From Flavobacteriaceae bacterium (lineage in GTDB: Bacteria; Bacteroidota; Bacteroidia; Flavobacteriales; Flavobacteriaceae): a DNA stretch of 52,850 nucleotides. Shown here in pieces: positions 42,306 to 50,699 of the stretch. Under the pieces are notes generated by a model, which saw only the letters and a list, made by a program, of their open reading frames with translations, ran no database searches and was not told the origin of the DNA. Location: contig JAKITD010000013.1 in NCBI GenBank assembly GCA_021648265.1, positions 1 through 52,850 on the forward strand, written 5' to 3'. Within the stretch, counting starts at the first letter, position 1; each line of letters starts with the position of its first letter. Both the position numbers and the translations under genes were made by a program.

Positions 42306-42814
42306 AATGTTCAAGTAAAATTGGTTAGTAACCTTAAAGGTTTTAATCAAATTGATAAAAGGTGGATTGATAAATATACTGAAATGTGCAAATCCCAAAT
42401 AATATTTCAAATCTATTAAAACAATATACTGGTGAAGTGTTGCCGTTAATATCAAATCCAAAAGACAAAAGACGTACTTTTGCAAATGAATTTAGTTCTG
42501 AAAATCAAAAATCAATTTTAAATTGGTTAATTAATAATAAAACACTAATTATTAGTGATCTATTAAAAGGAAGAGGTAAATTTTCTGCAGAATGGATGTT
42601 AGTAGCTCAAAAAGCAGATAACTCGGCTAGATGGGTTTTAAAGCCAATGAATTATTGCTTAAATTTTTTTGGAAATGGTGAAATTGAAATAACAAAACGA
42701 GGAAACTTTAAAATAGGAAAAATAACAATGCAACGAAAAGGTGGTGATGGAGGTAGAAAAACTGCACAGATGCTTCAATTTAAAATTAATCCAGCAGAAT
42801 TATTTATTGATTAA
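42306..42814 (+). pseudogene. C-terminal remnant of a type II restriction-endonuclease-like protein
   Basis: An open frame from 42306 reads VQVKLVSNLKGFNQIDKRWI and DKYTEMC, then shifts. A second frame from 42386 (GTG) reads QIPNNISNLLKQYTGEVLPL, KDKRRTFANEFSSENQKSIL, SDLLKGRGKFSAEWMLVAQK and ends NPAELFID. One extra G in ATGTGC would join them as TEMWQIPNN. The combined 160-residue text matches my memory of the C-terminal part of type II restriction enzymes (SVKLVSN.KGFNQIDKRW, SD.LKGRG.F.AEWMLV). No N-terminal half is present. A specific named family is not claimed. Confidence 0.65.
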
Positions 42815-42850
42815 ACAACTAAATTTACCTTTCTTTGCAAAAAACATTTA

Positions 42851-43423
42851 ATGTTCAATAAAAATATAAAATTAGTTTTAACAGCATTAATAATAGCTGT
42901 AGCCGTTTGGCAATTTGTAGAAGGAAATATAGGAAACGGAATTATGTACATTCTACTTTCTTCTATGTTCGTTTTTCTATATTTTAAAAATGAAATCATT
43001 CTTTTAGCCTTTCTTCAATTACGAAAAGAAAATTTTCCAGGGGCAAAAAAATGGCTAGATAAAATTAAAAACCCAGAAGCTTCCTTAGTAAAAAAACAAG
43101 AAGGTTATTATAACTACCTAAATGGTTTAATGGTCTCTCAAACCAATATGAATGAAGCTGAAAAATACTTTAAAAAAGCCCTAAGCTTAGGATTATCAAT
43201 GGATACCGATATGGCAATGGCTAAATTGAATTTGGCTGGAATCGCCATGTCTAAAAATCGTAAAAGAGAAGCACAAAACCTTTTAACGGAAGCAAAAAAT
43301 TTAGATAAACATAGTATGTTAGCCGATCAGATTAAAATGATGAAAGACCAAATGAAAAAAGCTGGACAACCAAGACAACAGTTTGGCAAGGCTGCAAGTC
43401 GTGGTAGTGGTCGTCGTTTTTAA
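42851..43423 (+). CDS. Membrane protein with TPR-like repeats
   Basis: A 190-residue protein. Two N-terminal membrane helices (IKLVLTALIIAVAVWQFV, IMYILLSSMFVFLYF) are followed by a cytosolic domain with TPR-like helices (LQLRKENFPGAKKWLDKIKN, EAEKYFKKALSLGLSMDTDM, REAQNLLTEAKNLDKHS). The tail is rich in Arg, Gly and Gln (QPRQQFGKAASRGSGRRF). It is a conserved flavobacterial gene type, function unknown. It follows the R-M relic by 36 nt in the same orientation. Confidence 0.82.
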   Translation: MFNKNIKLVLTALIIAVAVWQFVEGNIGNGIMYILLSSMFVFLYFKNEIILLAFLQLRKENFPGAKKWLDKIKNPEASLVKKQEGYYNYLNGLMVSQTNMNEAEKYFKKALSLGLSMDTDMAMAKLNLAGIAMSKNRKREAQNLLTEAKNLDKHSMLADQIKMMKDQMKKAGQPRQQFGKAASRGSGRRF

Positions 43424-43540
43424 TAACAATATTTTCTTGCCATTACTTTAAATTAATCCGTATTTATTGTAGTTCATCGAATATATTTTTTTTTACAGAA
43501 AACTCTTTTACCTTTATAGTCAGTTATTTAACTATTGCCT

Positions 43541-44239
43541 ATGGGTAGAAAACTACTTTATCTATTCTTGTTAATTTCTTTTTCAGCACTAACACAAAAC
43601 TTAGAACCTAGAAATCTATTTTCTAAAGTTATTGGCGACAACATAAAAACCTACAGAGCAAAATCTCAAGAAGCTTATACAGATAGTGATTTTGAACGGG
43701 CTGATTTTTTATTTGATTCATTAATAAACAATATCGTTAACGGTAGTTATTTAGATAATTTTAAAGTTAGAAAATTATCTGGAAGAAAAATAGAATTGTA
43801 CGACTTTGACAAACCAGTATTTTTAATGACTTATGCTTCGTGGTGTTCTCCTGGTTCTGGGGAAATTCCAGCATTAAATGAAATTGCTAAAAAACATCAT
43901 AAGGAAATTGATTTTGTAATTCTATTTTGGGATGAAAAAAGTAACGTAAAAAAAGCAACTAAGGATTATAATAAGCACATTACTATTGTATATGTTGATG
44001 AAAAGGAAAACACCAACGATCATATTGTTGAAACTATGAAACACAGCTTGGGATTTCCTACTTCTTTCTTTATTAATGAAGATAAAATGATTCAAGATGT
44101 TAGACGAGGAGTTTTACACTATTATAATGAAGAATTTGAAATTTCTTTTGAACTGAATTACAGTTCATTTTTAAACGGAATTTCATTATTAAAGAACAAG
44201 AATTCTGATAAAAACAAATTAAGTTCTAAAGATAAATAG
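43541..44239 (+). CDS. Secreted thioredoxin-fold protein lacking the resolving Cys
   Basis: A 232-residue protein with a Sec signal (LLYLFLLISFSALTQ) and a TlpA-like thioredoxin domain: GRKIELYDFDKPVFLMTYAS, then WCSPGSGEIPALNEIAKKHH. Where TlpA proteins have WCxPC, this has WCSPG, so only one Cys remains and the usual disulfide cannot form. DFVILFWDEKSNVKKATKDY and GFPTSFFINEDKMI (cis-Pro loop) complete the fold. I chose the ATG at 43541; a TTG two codons upstream is also possible. It might act as a single-Cys or structural protein. Confidence 0.85.
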   Translation: MGRKLLYLFLLISFSALTQNLEPRNLFSKVIGDNIKTYRAKSQEAYTDSDFERADFLFDSLINNIVNGSYLDNFKVRKLSGRKIELYDFDKPVFLMTYASWCSPGSGEIPALNEIAKKHHKEIDFVILFWDEKSNVKKATKDYNKHITIVYVDEKENTNDHIVETMKHSLGFPTSFFINEDKMIQDVRRGVLHYYNEEFEISFELNYSSFLNGISLLKNKNSDKNKLSSKDK

Positions 44240-44244
44240 TAAAA

Positions 44245-44619
44245 TTACTTCCCAAAAAACATTTTAAAAGCAGCTATTAAAAGTATCACTCCAAATATTT
44301 TTTTAAGCATATCTTGGTTAATGGAAATTGCTAATTTAGAACCAAAATAACCACCTACCACAAAACCAATTGCTATAATTAAAGCAAATTTCCAATTGAT
44401 ATAACCCTCGGAATAGTAATTATAGGCGGCTAAAAAAGTAACTGGAACAGCAAGTACTGCAAGGCTTGTTCCTTGTGCTGCATGTTGTGAATATCCTAAA
44501 ACAACCACCAATAAAGGAATCATTATAACGCCTCCTCCTACTCCAATTAATCCACTAAGCATTCCTGCCAAAACTCCAATAATTAATAAGGATACAATAA
44601 CTGTTGCACTCATTTTCAT
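44245..44619 (-). CDS. Half-size TauE/SafE-family membrane protein
   Basis: A 124-residue protein with four hydrophobic segments, equal to one half of the usual eight-helix TauE/SafE exporter. Diagnostic text is LLIIGVLAGMLSGLIGVGGG and YSQHAAQGTSLAVLAVPVTF. The C-terminal half has VGGYFGSKLAISINQDMLKK. Half-size members probably pair to make a transporter; the substrate (sulfite or sulfonate type) is inferred from the family only. Leader element copy 4 precedes its start. Confidence 0.88.
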   Translation of the reverse strand: MKMSATVIVSLLIIGVLAGMLSGLIGVGGGVIMIPLLVVVLGYSQHAAQGTSLAVLAVPVTFLAAYNYYSEGYINWKFALIIAIGFVVGGYFGSKLAISINQDMLKKIFGVILLIAAFKMFFGK

Positions 44620-44742
44620 ATGTTTAAACTATATTTTTTAGCCGTAATCCCGATAACTATCGGGACTGTTCGCTACCTGCCACGCCAGCAGGCGGGTTAA
44701 TCATTTTCTTGTGTGATAAAAATTTTAACATGCTCGTTTCAT
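44620..44742 (-). repeat. Conserved leader/micro-ORF element, copy 4, with an inserted palindrome
   Basis: The minus strand starts ATGAAACGAGCATGTTAA (44725-44742); its TGA is the stop of the upstream lytic transglycosylase. The uORF-to-box spacer is 49 nt (+21), with an added CCTGCTGGCGTGGCAGG palindrome that keeps the frame. TAGCGAACAG is at 44666-44675. A TCCCGATAGTTATCGGGA palindrome (44647-44664) then enters, lengthening the box-to-start gap to 46 nt and ending the long frame MLKFLSHKKMINPPAGVAGS (continuing EQSR) at TAG. Confidence 0.72.
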
Positions 44743-45671
44743 TTGATGGTTTTATAATATCCTTCTTCTGGTATTTCAATATAATATTCTTTTCCTGAAG
44801 AGTTTTTTAAATAATTATCTCGCAACCAAGGATTGTGAATCTTTAAAATTTTATAATTAATACCATGTTTTATAGCAAAAGAAGCAAAATCTGTAACTGC
44901 CGTATCAACCTTTACCTTGTAAGTTGGTATAGTTTCATATAAATCGGATTCTCTAAAATTAAATCCGTATTTCTGAGGATTGGACATTATTTCTTTAAAA
45001 GCTAAAATTCTAAAAACATACCGACTTGTCTCACTATTTAACAGTAAATCATAATAACTATTTGAAGCTTGTTGTCTTATTTGTTGTTTAGCAATCCCTC
45101 CTCTTCCAGCATTATATGCAGCTGCGGCCAATGTCCAGCTTCCAAATTTCTTTTTTGCACTTATTAAGTATTCCGCAGCAACCCTTGTAGCAATTTCTAA
45201 ATTATAACGCTCATCAACATAAGAATTAATTTCCAAACCATATTCCTTTCCTGTGGCTTTCATAAAATGCCAAAACCCAGCCGCTCCAGCTGGAGAACGA
45301 TTATTCATCAAACCACTTTCAGCAACAACTAAATATTTAAAATCATCAGGAAGTCCATAATTTTTTAATAAAGGTTCAATGATTGGAAAATATTTATGAG
45401 CCCGTTTAAACAATAATAACCCGTTGGATTGCCAATAAGTGTTTACCAACAACTCTCTATCCATTCGCTCTCTAATATCAGGATTATCCAAAGGAACAGG
45501 TTCACCAGCAAAGTCCATTTTCTCTGGAATAGGTAAGGCATAAATATTATAATCATTTATTATTTTACGCTTAACGATAGCATCTGTCGGTGCTTCTTGA
45601 ACTGCATTTATAAATAAAGTGCCCGCTCCAAAGAGAAGGATTCCAAATAAAATTTTTGTTGTAAGTTTCAT
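44739..45671 (-). CDS. MltD-like lytic transglycosylase
   Basis: A 310-residue periplasmic murein hydrolase. An N-terminal signal/anchor (ILFGILLFGAGTLFINAV) is followed by the SLT domain: FKYLVVAESGLMNNRSPAGA with the catalytic Glu (VAES), AAGFWHFMKATGKEYGLEIN, YVDERYNLEIATRVAAEYL and GSWTLAAAAYNAGRGGI. It cleaves the glycan strand of peptidoglycan to 1,6-anhydromuropeptides. A short C-terminal region (about 250-310) has no clear LysM. Its stop TGA lies in leader element copy 4. Confidence 0.9.
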   Translation of the reverse strand: MKLTTKILFGILLFGAGTLFINAVQEAPTDAIVKRKIINDYNIYALPIPEKMDFAGEPVPLDNPDIRERMDRELLVNTYWQSNGLLLFKRAHKYFPIIEPLLKNYGLPDDFKYLVVAESGLMNNRSPAGAAGFWHFMKATGKEYGLEINSYVDERYNLEIATRVAAEYLISAKKKFGSWTLAAAAYNAGRGGIAKQQIRQQASNSYYDLLLNSETSRYVFRILAFKEIMSNPQKYGFNFRESDLYETIPTYKVKVDTAVTDFASFAIKHGINYKILKIHNPWLRDNYLKNSSGKEYYIEIPEEGYYKTIK

Positions 45672-45833
45672 AGCTTCAGAAATATTATAGATTAATATGA
45701 ACCTAAAAGGGGGGATTTCTTTCAGAAAAAAATTTAATTATTTTATTGAATAAAGATATTAAAAAACAGCTAAGAATTTCTATTAAATACGTTAATGATT
45801 TAGAAATTATCAAAAACTTTTCAACCTAATAAG

Positions 45834-48041
45834 TTAATCTAATTCAACATCTTTTTCGATATTTATTTCAATATCAAGATTTATTTCATTGAAGTTTTCG
45901 GAAGCTTTTACCATTAATGTAGAGCCAATGGAATGAAATAATTCATTAGTTTTAATGACAAACTGAGCTTGTTTATTAATATTGAAATTAGGAATTCCTA
46001 ATAAAGTCAAGTCTGTTGTACCAGAATATTTTCCTATTAATTCATAAAAAGGGATCTGCTCTACGGCATTATTGATGATTTTAGTTTCAACTTTAACGCG
46101 AATATCATCTACTAAATTAAGAATATTATTCTCAATAATTTCACTTTCAATATTGCTATTATTTACAAATAGAACCCGAATTACCGTCTTCGACCATTTG
46201 GGAGATTGAATGATAAAACGAGCGATATTCAACATCATTTCAGCATTTTTACTATCGGTTTCTCGCCACCATAAATCGATGGTTTGGTAATTTCCGAATT
46301 TCTTTTGTCTATCGAAATCCAAGTACAGTAAATTATAATCTAGATACAATAACTTCTGCGTCATTTCGGAATATTCTTCAGAATTCTCCAAACCCTTTGG
46401 CCAACCCATCATAATGGTATTTGGATCGACACCCGAAAAGCCAAAAATGGAAGCGATATCTTCAATTCCTTTATAAATATTATTCACTTTTATCTGACGT
46501 GCAAAAACACCAATTTTTTCAAAGTATTCTTCTTTTACAATCTGATTCGATTTTGGCAATGGCATGGTACTTTCTTTGTCTAATATTAATTTAAAATTAG
46601 TAACAATTCCTGTTCTTCCTGCTAATGTTTTTCCTAATTCAACCAAATATGTACGGTGTTCACTTTCACCACTAAAAAGAATAATATTAGGATTCCATTG
46701 ATTACTCATTTCGGTTGGTTTTGATTCTATTTTTTGCAATCCGTTGGCAACAATTTTTTTCCAAACACTTAACCAAACATCTCCTGTCATTAAAGCTATT
46801 TGTTTATGTTGTAACCAAATATAAATTCCTAAAATAATTGCAATTGAAGCAAACATTGCCAGTGCATCTAGTTTAAACATTACTCCAAAACAAGCTATAA
46901 AGCCTAAAAGTCCAATCCATTTTTTTATTTTAAAAGTGGGCTGAAAATCTGGATTTGCCCAACTTTCAAGAAAAAAGGAAAGGTTGATAAAACCATAAGC
47001 CGACAAATAAAACATAGAAACTATTCGGGCAATAACGTCTAATTCTCCAATTAAAACTCCTAATTGGGCAATTACAAAAACCATTAATAAAGCATTTACA
47101 GGTTCGTCGTTTTTACCTTTTCCTTTTCCAAAAAATTTAGGAGTAATCTTATCAATCGACATGGCTTGTAATATCCTTGGACCACCTAAAATTCCACCCA
47201 AAGCAGAGGAAAGTGTTGCTCCCCAAATTCCCGCAACAACGGCTGGAGCAAAAAGAGCGATTTTCATTAAAATATTATAATCAGATTTTAAAACTTCAGC
47301 GTCAATTTTATAATATAGAAAAACGGCTAATACAATATAAACTATAAACCCAACAGCAATAGCAGTAATGGTCCCATTTGGAATCGCTTTTTTTGGATTG
47401 TCCAAGTCGCCACTCATAGCAATTCCTGCTGTAAATCCTGTAACCGCTGGAAAGAAAACCGCGAATAACACTTCCATAGGAATGGAGTTGGGTTGAGTTA
47501 CTGTTTCTAAAACTTCAGGAATATAATCTGATGTTCCAATAAATATAGAAAACAACGAAACGACAATGGCGATTAAAATAAAAAACTGTGTTTTTAATGC
47601 AAACGAAGTACTAATTAATGCAATTGCGGTTAGTACTAACAAGGCAATGGATCCTGAAATTCGCAAGCCATTAATATTGGTTTCAAAGCCTAAATAACTA
47701 TTAAAACTTTCCGCAAAACCAATTAAATAAAGGGCTATGGAAAGCGCCGTTCCAACATACAAAGCAATACCGATAGCACCACCAATAGGAATTCCCATAC
47801 TTCTGGAAAGGATATAATAAATTCCTCCAGGACCTACTTTTTTATCTGTTGAAATGGAAGAAACACTCAATCCTGTCGAAACCGAAATAACATGAGCAAG
47901 AACAATAATCATGATAGAACCTAAAAGACCTGCATTACCAACAACCCAACCCATTCTCAGGTACATAATCACTCCTAAAATTGTTAGAATTGAGGGTGTA
48001 AATACTCCAGTAAAAGTTCCGAATTTCTTTTTTCCTGACAT
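45834..48041 (-). CDS. Cation-chloride-cotransporter-like APC transporter (SLC12-like)
   Basis: A 735-residue transporter with 12 hydrophobic helices in the first ~430 residues, in the APC fold: GVFTPSILTILGVIMYLRMG, VGPGGIYYILSRSMGIPIGG, GFTAGIAMSGDLDNPKKAIP and GATLSSALGGILGGPRILQA are strong SLC12/NKCC-type markers. A ~280-residue C-terminal cytosolic domain (NPNIILFSGESEHRTYLVEL, TIMMGWPKGLENSEEYSEMT, IRVLFVNNSNIESEIIENN) resembles the regulatory tail of these cotransporters. Substrate ions are inferred. It starts 6 nt after the hydrolase gene's stop, so they form an operon. Confidence 0.87.
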   Translation of the reverse strand: MSGKKKFGTFTGVFTPSILTILGVIMYLRMGWVVGNAGLLGSIMIIVLAHVISVSTGLSVSSISTDKKVGPGGIYYILSRSMGIPIGGAIGIALYVGTALSIALYLIGFAESFNSYLGFETNINGLRISGSIALLVLTAIALISTSFALKTQFFILIAIVVSLFSIFIGTSDYIPEVLETVTQPNSIPMEVLFAVFFPAVTGFTAGIAMSGDLDNPKKAIPNGTITAIAVGFIVYIVLAVFLYYKIDAEVLKSDYNILMKIALFAPAVVAGIWGATLSSALGGILGGPRILQAMSIDKITPKFFGKGKGKNDEPVNALLMVFVIAQLGVLIGELDVIARIVSMFYLSAYGFINLSFFLESWANPDFQPTFKIKKWIGLLGFIACFGVMFKLDALAMFASIAIILGIYIWLQHKQIALMTGDVWLSVWKKIVANGLQKIESKPTEMSNQWNPNIILFSGESEHRTYLVELGKTLAGRTGIVTNFKLILDKESTMPLPKSNQIVKEEYFEKIGVFARQIKVNNIYKGIEDIASIFGFSGVDPNTIMMGWPKGLENSEEYSEMTQKLLYLDYNLLYLDFDRQKKFGNYQTIDLWWRETDSKNAEMMLNIARFIIQSPKWSKTVIRVLFVNNSNIESEIIENNILNLVDDIRVKVETKIINNAVEQIPFYELIGKYSGTTDLTLLGIPNFNINKQAQFVIKTNELFHSIGSTLMVKASENFNEINLDIEINIEKDVELD

Positions 48042-48047
48042 ATTAGT

Positions 48048-48716
48048 TTAATAAGTGCCTTCTATAATTTTAGGCAAATTAGTGTTCAACCATTTATATT
48101 TTGTGATTAACATAATGTGGGTTCCTTCGGGAACAACAATACATTTTTTAATTTTATTAATAGGAAACACCAGGTCTTTATCACCATGAATATGAATAAT
48201 ATTTTCGATTTCTTTAGATTGGTTCCAACTTACCATTTGTTTGATTGCCCATTTTAAATAATCTGTATTTTTAACGGAAAGATAATTTTGGTATAATTCT
48301 AATTTCTTTTTAGATTTAATTCCCAATCCATATTTTACCAAACTTTTTGTGTTTTCTAAAAAACTCTTCGGTATTAAACGATACGCAGGAATCACTTTAA
48401 AGAGCTTCATTTTTCGAGGCAATTCTCTTTTGGATTTCACACTCGAAATGATAATTAATTTTCGAACATTTAAAAAAGTATTCATTTCCTGAACCATTAC
48501 TCCACCAAACGAAACCCCAATTAAAACAGGGTTTGGCTCTTTTACTTCAGCTGCCATTCGCTTTGCGTAATCTTGAATAGATTCGCTTTTTACGGGAATT
48601 AACCATTCGATAATATGGACTTCATACTTATTATCTGGAAATGAAATATGTTCAAATATTTCTTTCCCGGCAGCAAGTCCAGGTACAAAATAAATGTGAA
48701 TTTTAACTTGATTCAT
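48048..48716 (-). CDS. Alpha/beta hydrolase
   Basis: A 222-residue alpha/beta-hydrolase. The nucleophile elbow is in VLIGVSFGGVMVQEM (Gly-x-Ser-x-Gly); a candidate Asp is in IIHIHGDKDLVFPI and the His in VPEGTHIMLIT. The N-terminus is KIHIYFVPGLAAGKEIFEHI with the oxyanion region. Substrate unknown. It is in an operon with the SLC12-like transporter downstream. The start is ATG at 48716. Confidence 0.85.
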   Translation of the reverse strand: MNQVKIHIYFVPGLAAGKEIFEHISFPDNKYEVHIIEWLIPVKSESIQDYAKRMAAEVKEPNPVLIGVSFGGVMVQEMNTFLNVRKLIIISSVKSKRELPRKMKLFKVIPAYRLIPKSFLENTKSLVKYGLGIKSKKKLELYQNYLSVKNTDYLKWAIKQMVSWNQSKEIENIIHIHGDKDLVFPINKIKKCIVVPEGTHIMLITKYKWLNTNLPKIIEGTY

Positions 48717-48891
48717 ATAGCTTTATCAAGAGAATAAGGGGTTAGCTCAATAATTATTCGTAAATTTACGCTTTATAGGAAAATAATCCTAACAGTATTT
48801 TAATTTTGAATACAATACCAAAACTACCATTAAAAAATAGAATGCAAATTCTTAGCTGATAATTGCAATTAATTTAAAATCAACTCCCTAT

Positions 48892-49191
48892 ATGATTGAA
48901 GATGTAGAAATTACTGACAATGAATTTTTAAGACAATTTGAATTGGAAGTAGGCGACAATATGGCTCGCATTGAGTACGCATTACAAGACCGAAAAATTT
49001 TTCTAACTAAGTACGAAATGCCTGAAGACATGGAAGAACAAGGTTTTAGAGAAATTTTTATCAAAGCTGTATTTACTGAAGTAGAAGAGCGCAGAATCCA
49101 CTTGGTTCCTACTAGTCCTGAAATTGCTGGTTTTCTTCGTAAAAACCGTAGGAAATATAAAAAATTACTTCCTATTGGGATTAATATATAG
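48892..49191 (+). CDS. YjdJ-like GNAT-fold acetyltransferase
   Basis: A 99-residue minimal GNAT protein of the YjdJ/Gcn5L family: NMARIEYALQDRKIFLTKYE, FREIFIKAVFTEVEERRIHL, PTSPEIAGFLRKNRRKYKKL. The whole acetyl-CoA-binding core is reduced, as normal for this subfamily. Substrate and role are unknown. It is divergent from the hydrolase gene and ends 10 nt before a long inverted repeat. Confidence 0.85.
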   Translation: MIEDVEITDNEFLRQFELEVGDNMARIEYALQDRKIFLTKYEMPEDMEEQGFREIFIKAVFTEVEERRIHLVPTSPEIAGFLRKNRRKYKKLLPIGINI

Positions 49192-49201
49192 ATTTCCAAT
49201 T

Positions 49202-49301
49202 GCCACGAATTCACAAATAATTTTATTCTAATTAAGGAAGGTAATCAATTACTAGCGATTCTTTTCTTTTAAATAGAATATAAAATTAGTGTATTAGTGG
49301 C
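49202..49301. repeat. Long imperfect inverted repeat between convergent genes
   Basis: The left arm starts GCCACGAATTCACAAATAA and the right arm, inverted, starts GCCACTAATACACTAATTT; about 26 of 33 positions match, to around 49234 and 49270. The 100 bp unit fills the gap between the GNAT and mtaB stops and could act as a two-way terminator. GCCACGAATTCAC-type words are widespread in bacterial intergenic DNA. Confidence 0.55.
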
Positions 49302-49304
49302 TGT

Positions 49305-50624
49305 TTAATTTTCAAACTCAAATCTCACCAGGCCATCCTCATCAATCTTGGTTAGGTTAATTGTATGTAACGTGTTGATTAACTCGGGATTAAAAGGCGT
49401 TTTTACTTTTACATAATTTTCAGTAAAACCGTGGATATAGCCTTCTTTGTTTTCTCCTTCCAATAAAACGGTATGGCTAGTACCTAACTGACTTTCATAA
49501 AATACATGACGTTTTTTAACTGATAAACCTCGTAACATTTTGCTTCTTTTTTTCCGAATATTTATAGGTACAACTCCTTTCATTTCAACAGCTGGCGTAT
49601 TTTCTCTTTCTGAATACGTAAATACGTGTAAATAGGAAATATCCAATTTATTCAAATAATTATAGGTTTCCAAAAACAATTCGTCTGTTTCTCCTGGAAA
49701 GCCAATTATTACATCCACACCAATACAAGCTTGTGGCATTTGATTTTTTATTTCTGAAATCCGCTCTGTATATAACTCCCGATTGTAACGACGCTTCATT
49801 AATTTTAATAATTCATTGCTTCCACTTTGCAACGGAATATGAAAATGCGGTACAAATGTTTTGGAATTAGCGACGAATTGAATCGTTTCATTCTTCAATA
49901 AATTGGGTTCGATGGAAGAAATTCGCAAGCGTTCAATTCCGTTTACTTTATCTAATGCTTGAATCAACTCTAAAAACGTATGTTCGTGTTTTTTATTTCC
50001 GAATTCCCCCTTTCCGTAGTCACCAATATTTACACCAGTTAAAACGATTTCCTTAATTCCTTGTTTGGAAATTTCTTCGGCATTTTTCAATACATTTTCC
50101 ATTTCGTCGCTTCTAGAAATTCCTCTAGCAAGCGGAATCGTACAAAAAGCACATACATAATCACAACCGTCTTGCACCTTTAAAAAAGCGCGAGTACGGT
50201 CACCAATAGAATAAGAACCTACATAAAAATCAGCTTCTTCAATTTCGCAAGAATGTATTTCTCCAAAATCATTTTTAGACAAATCATTAATATAAGCTGT
50301 GATATTAAATTTTTCGGTAGCTCCTAAAACTAAATCTACACCGTTTACATTTGCCAGAGCTTCAGGCTTTAACTGTGCATAACAGCCCACAGCTGCTATA
50401 AACGCATCGGGATTTGCCTTTTGAGCTTGCTTCACAATATTCTTAAAACGATTGTTAGCATTTTCGGTTACAGTGCACGTGTTTATAACGTATATATCTG
50501 CTTTTTTAGAAAAATCTACACGATCAAAACCTTCATTGGTAAAACTCCTTGCAATGGTAGAAGTTTCACTAAAATTAAGTTTACAACCTAAAGTATAAAA
50601 TGCGACTTTTTTTCTCGGATTCAT
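49305..50624 (-). CDS. mtaB: tRNA t6A37 methylthiotransferase MtaB
   Basis: A 439-residue radical-SAM methylthiotransferase that turns t6A37 into ms2t6A in ANN-decoding tRNAs. N-terminal iron-sulfur cysteines are in YTLGCKLNFSETST, INTCTVTENANNRF and AAVGCYAQLKPEALA. The radical-SAM motif is QDGCDYVCAFCTIPLARG (CxxxCxxC, about 153). LGCKLN rather than LGCSKN, and the C-terminal TRAM domain, separate it from RimO at 9673-10983. It is monocistronic and divergent from the peptide-binding lipoprotein gene. Confidence 0.94.
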   Translation of the reverse strand: MNPRKKVAFYTLGCKLNFSETSTIARSFTNEGFDRVDFSKKADIYVINTCTVTENANNRFKNIVKQAQKANPDAFIAAVGCYAQLKPEALANVNGVDLVLGATEKFNITAYINDLSKNDFGEIHSCEIEEADFYVGSYSIGDRTRAFLKVQDGCDYVCAFCTIPLARGISRSDEMENVLKNAEEISKQGIKEIVLTGVNIGDYGKGEFGNKKHEHTFLELIQALDKVNGIERLRISSIEPNLLKNETIQFVANSKTFVPHFHIPLQSGSNELLKLMKRRYNRELYTERISEIKNQMPQACIGVDVIIGFPGETDELFLETYNYLNKLDISYLHVFTYSERENTPAVEMKGVVPINIRKKRSKMLRGLSVKKRHVFYESQLGTSHTVLLEGENKEGYIHGFTENYVKVKTPFNPELINTLHTINLTKIDEDGLVRFEFEN

Positions 50625-50699
50625 TCTTGTATTTTTGACAAATTCCCATTAATTTTGGGATTGCAAAAATACAAACTAAAATCGGTTTCAAAAAAGCAG

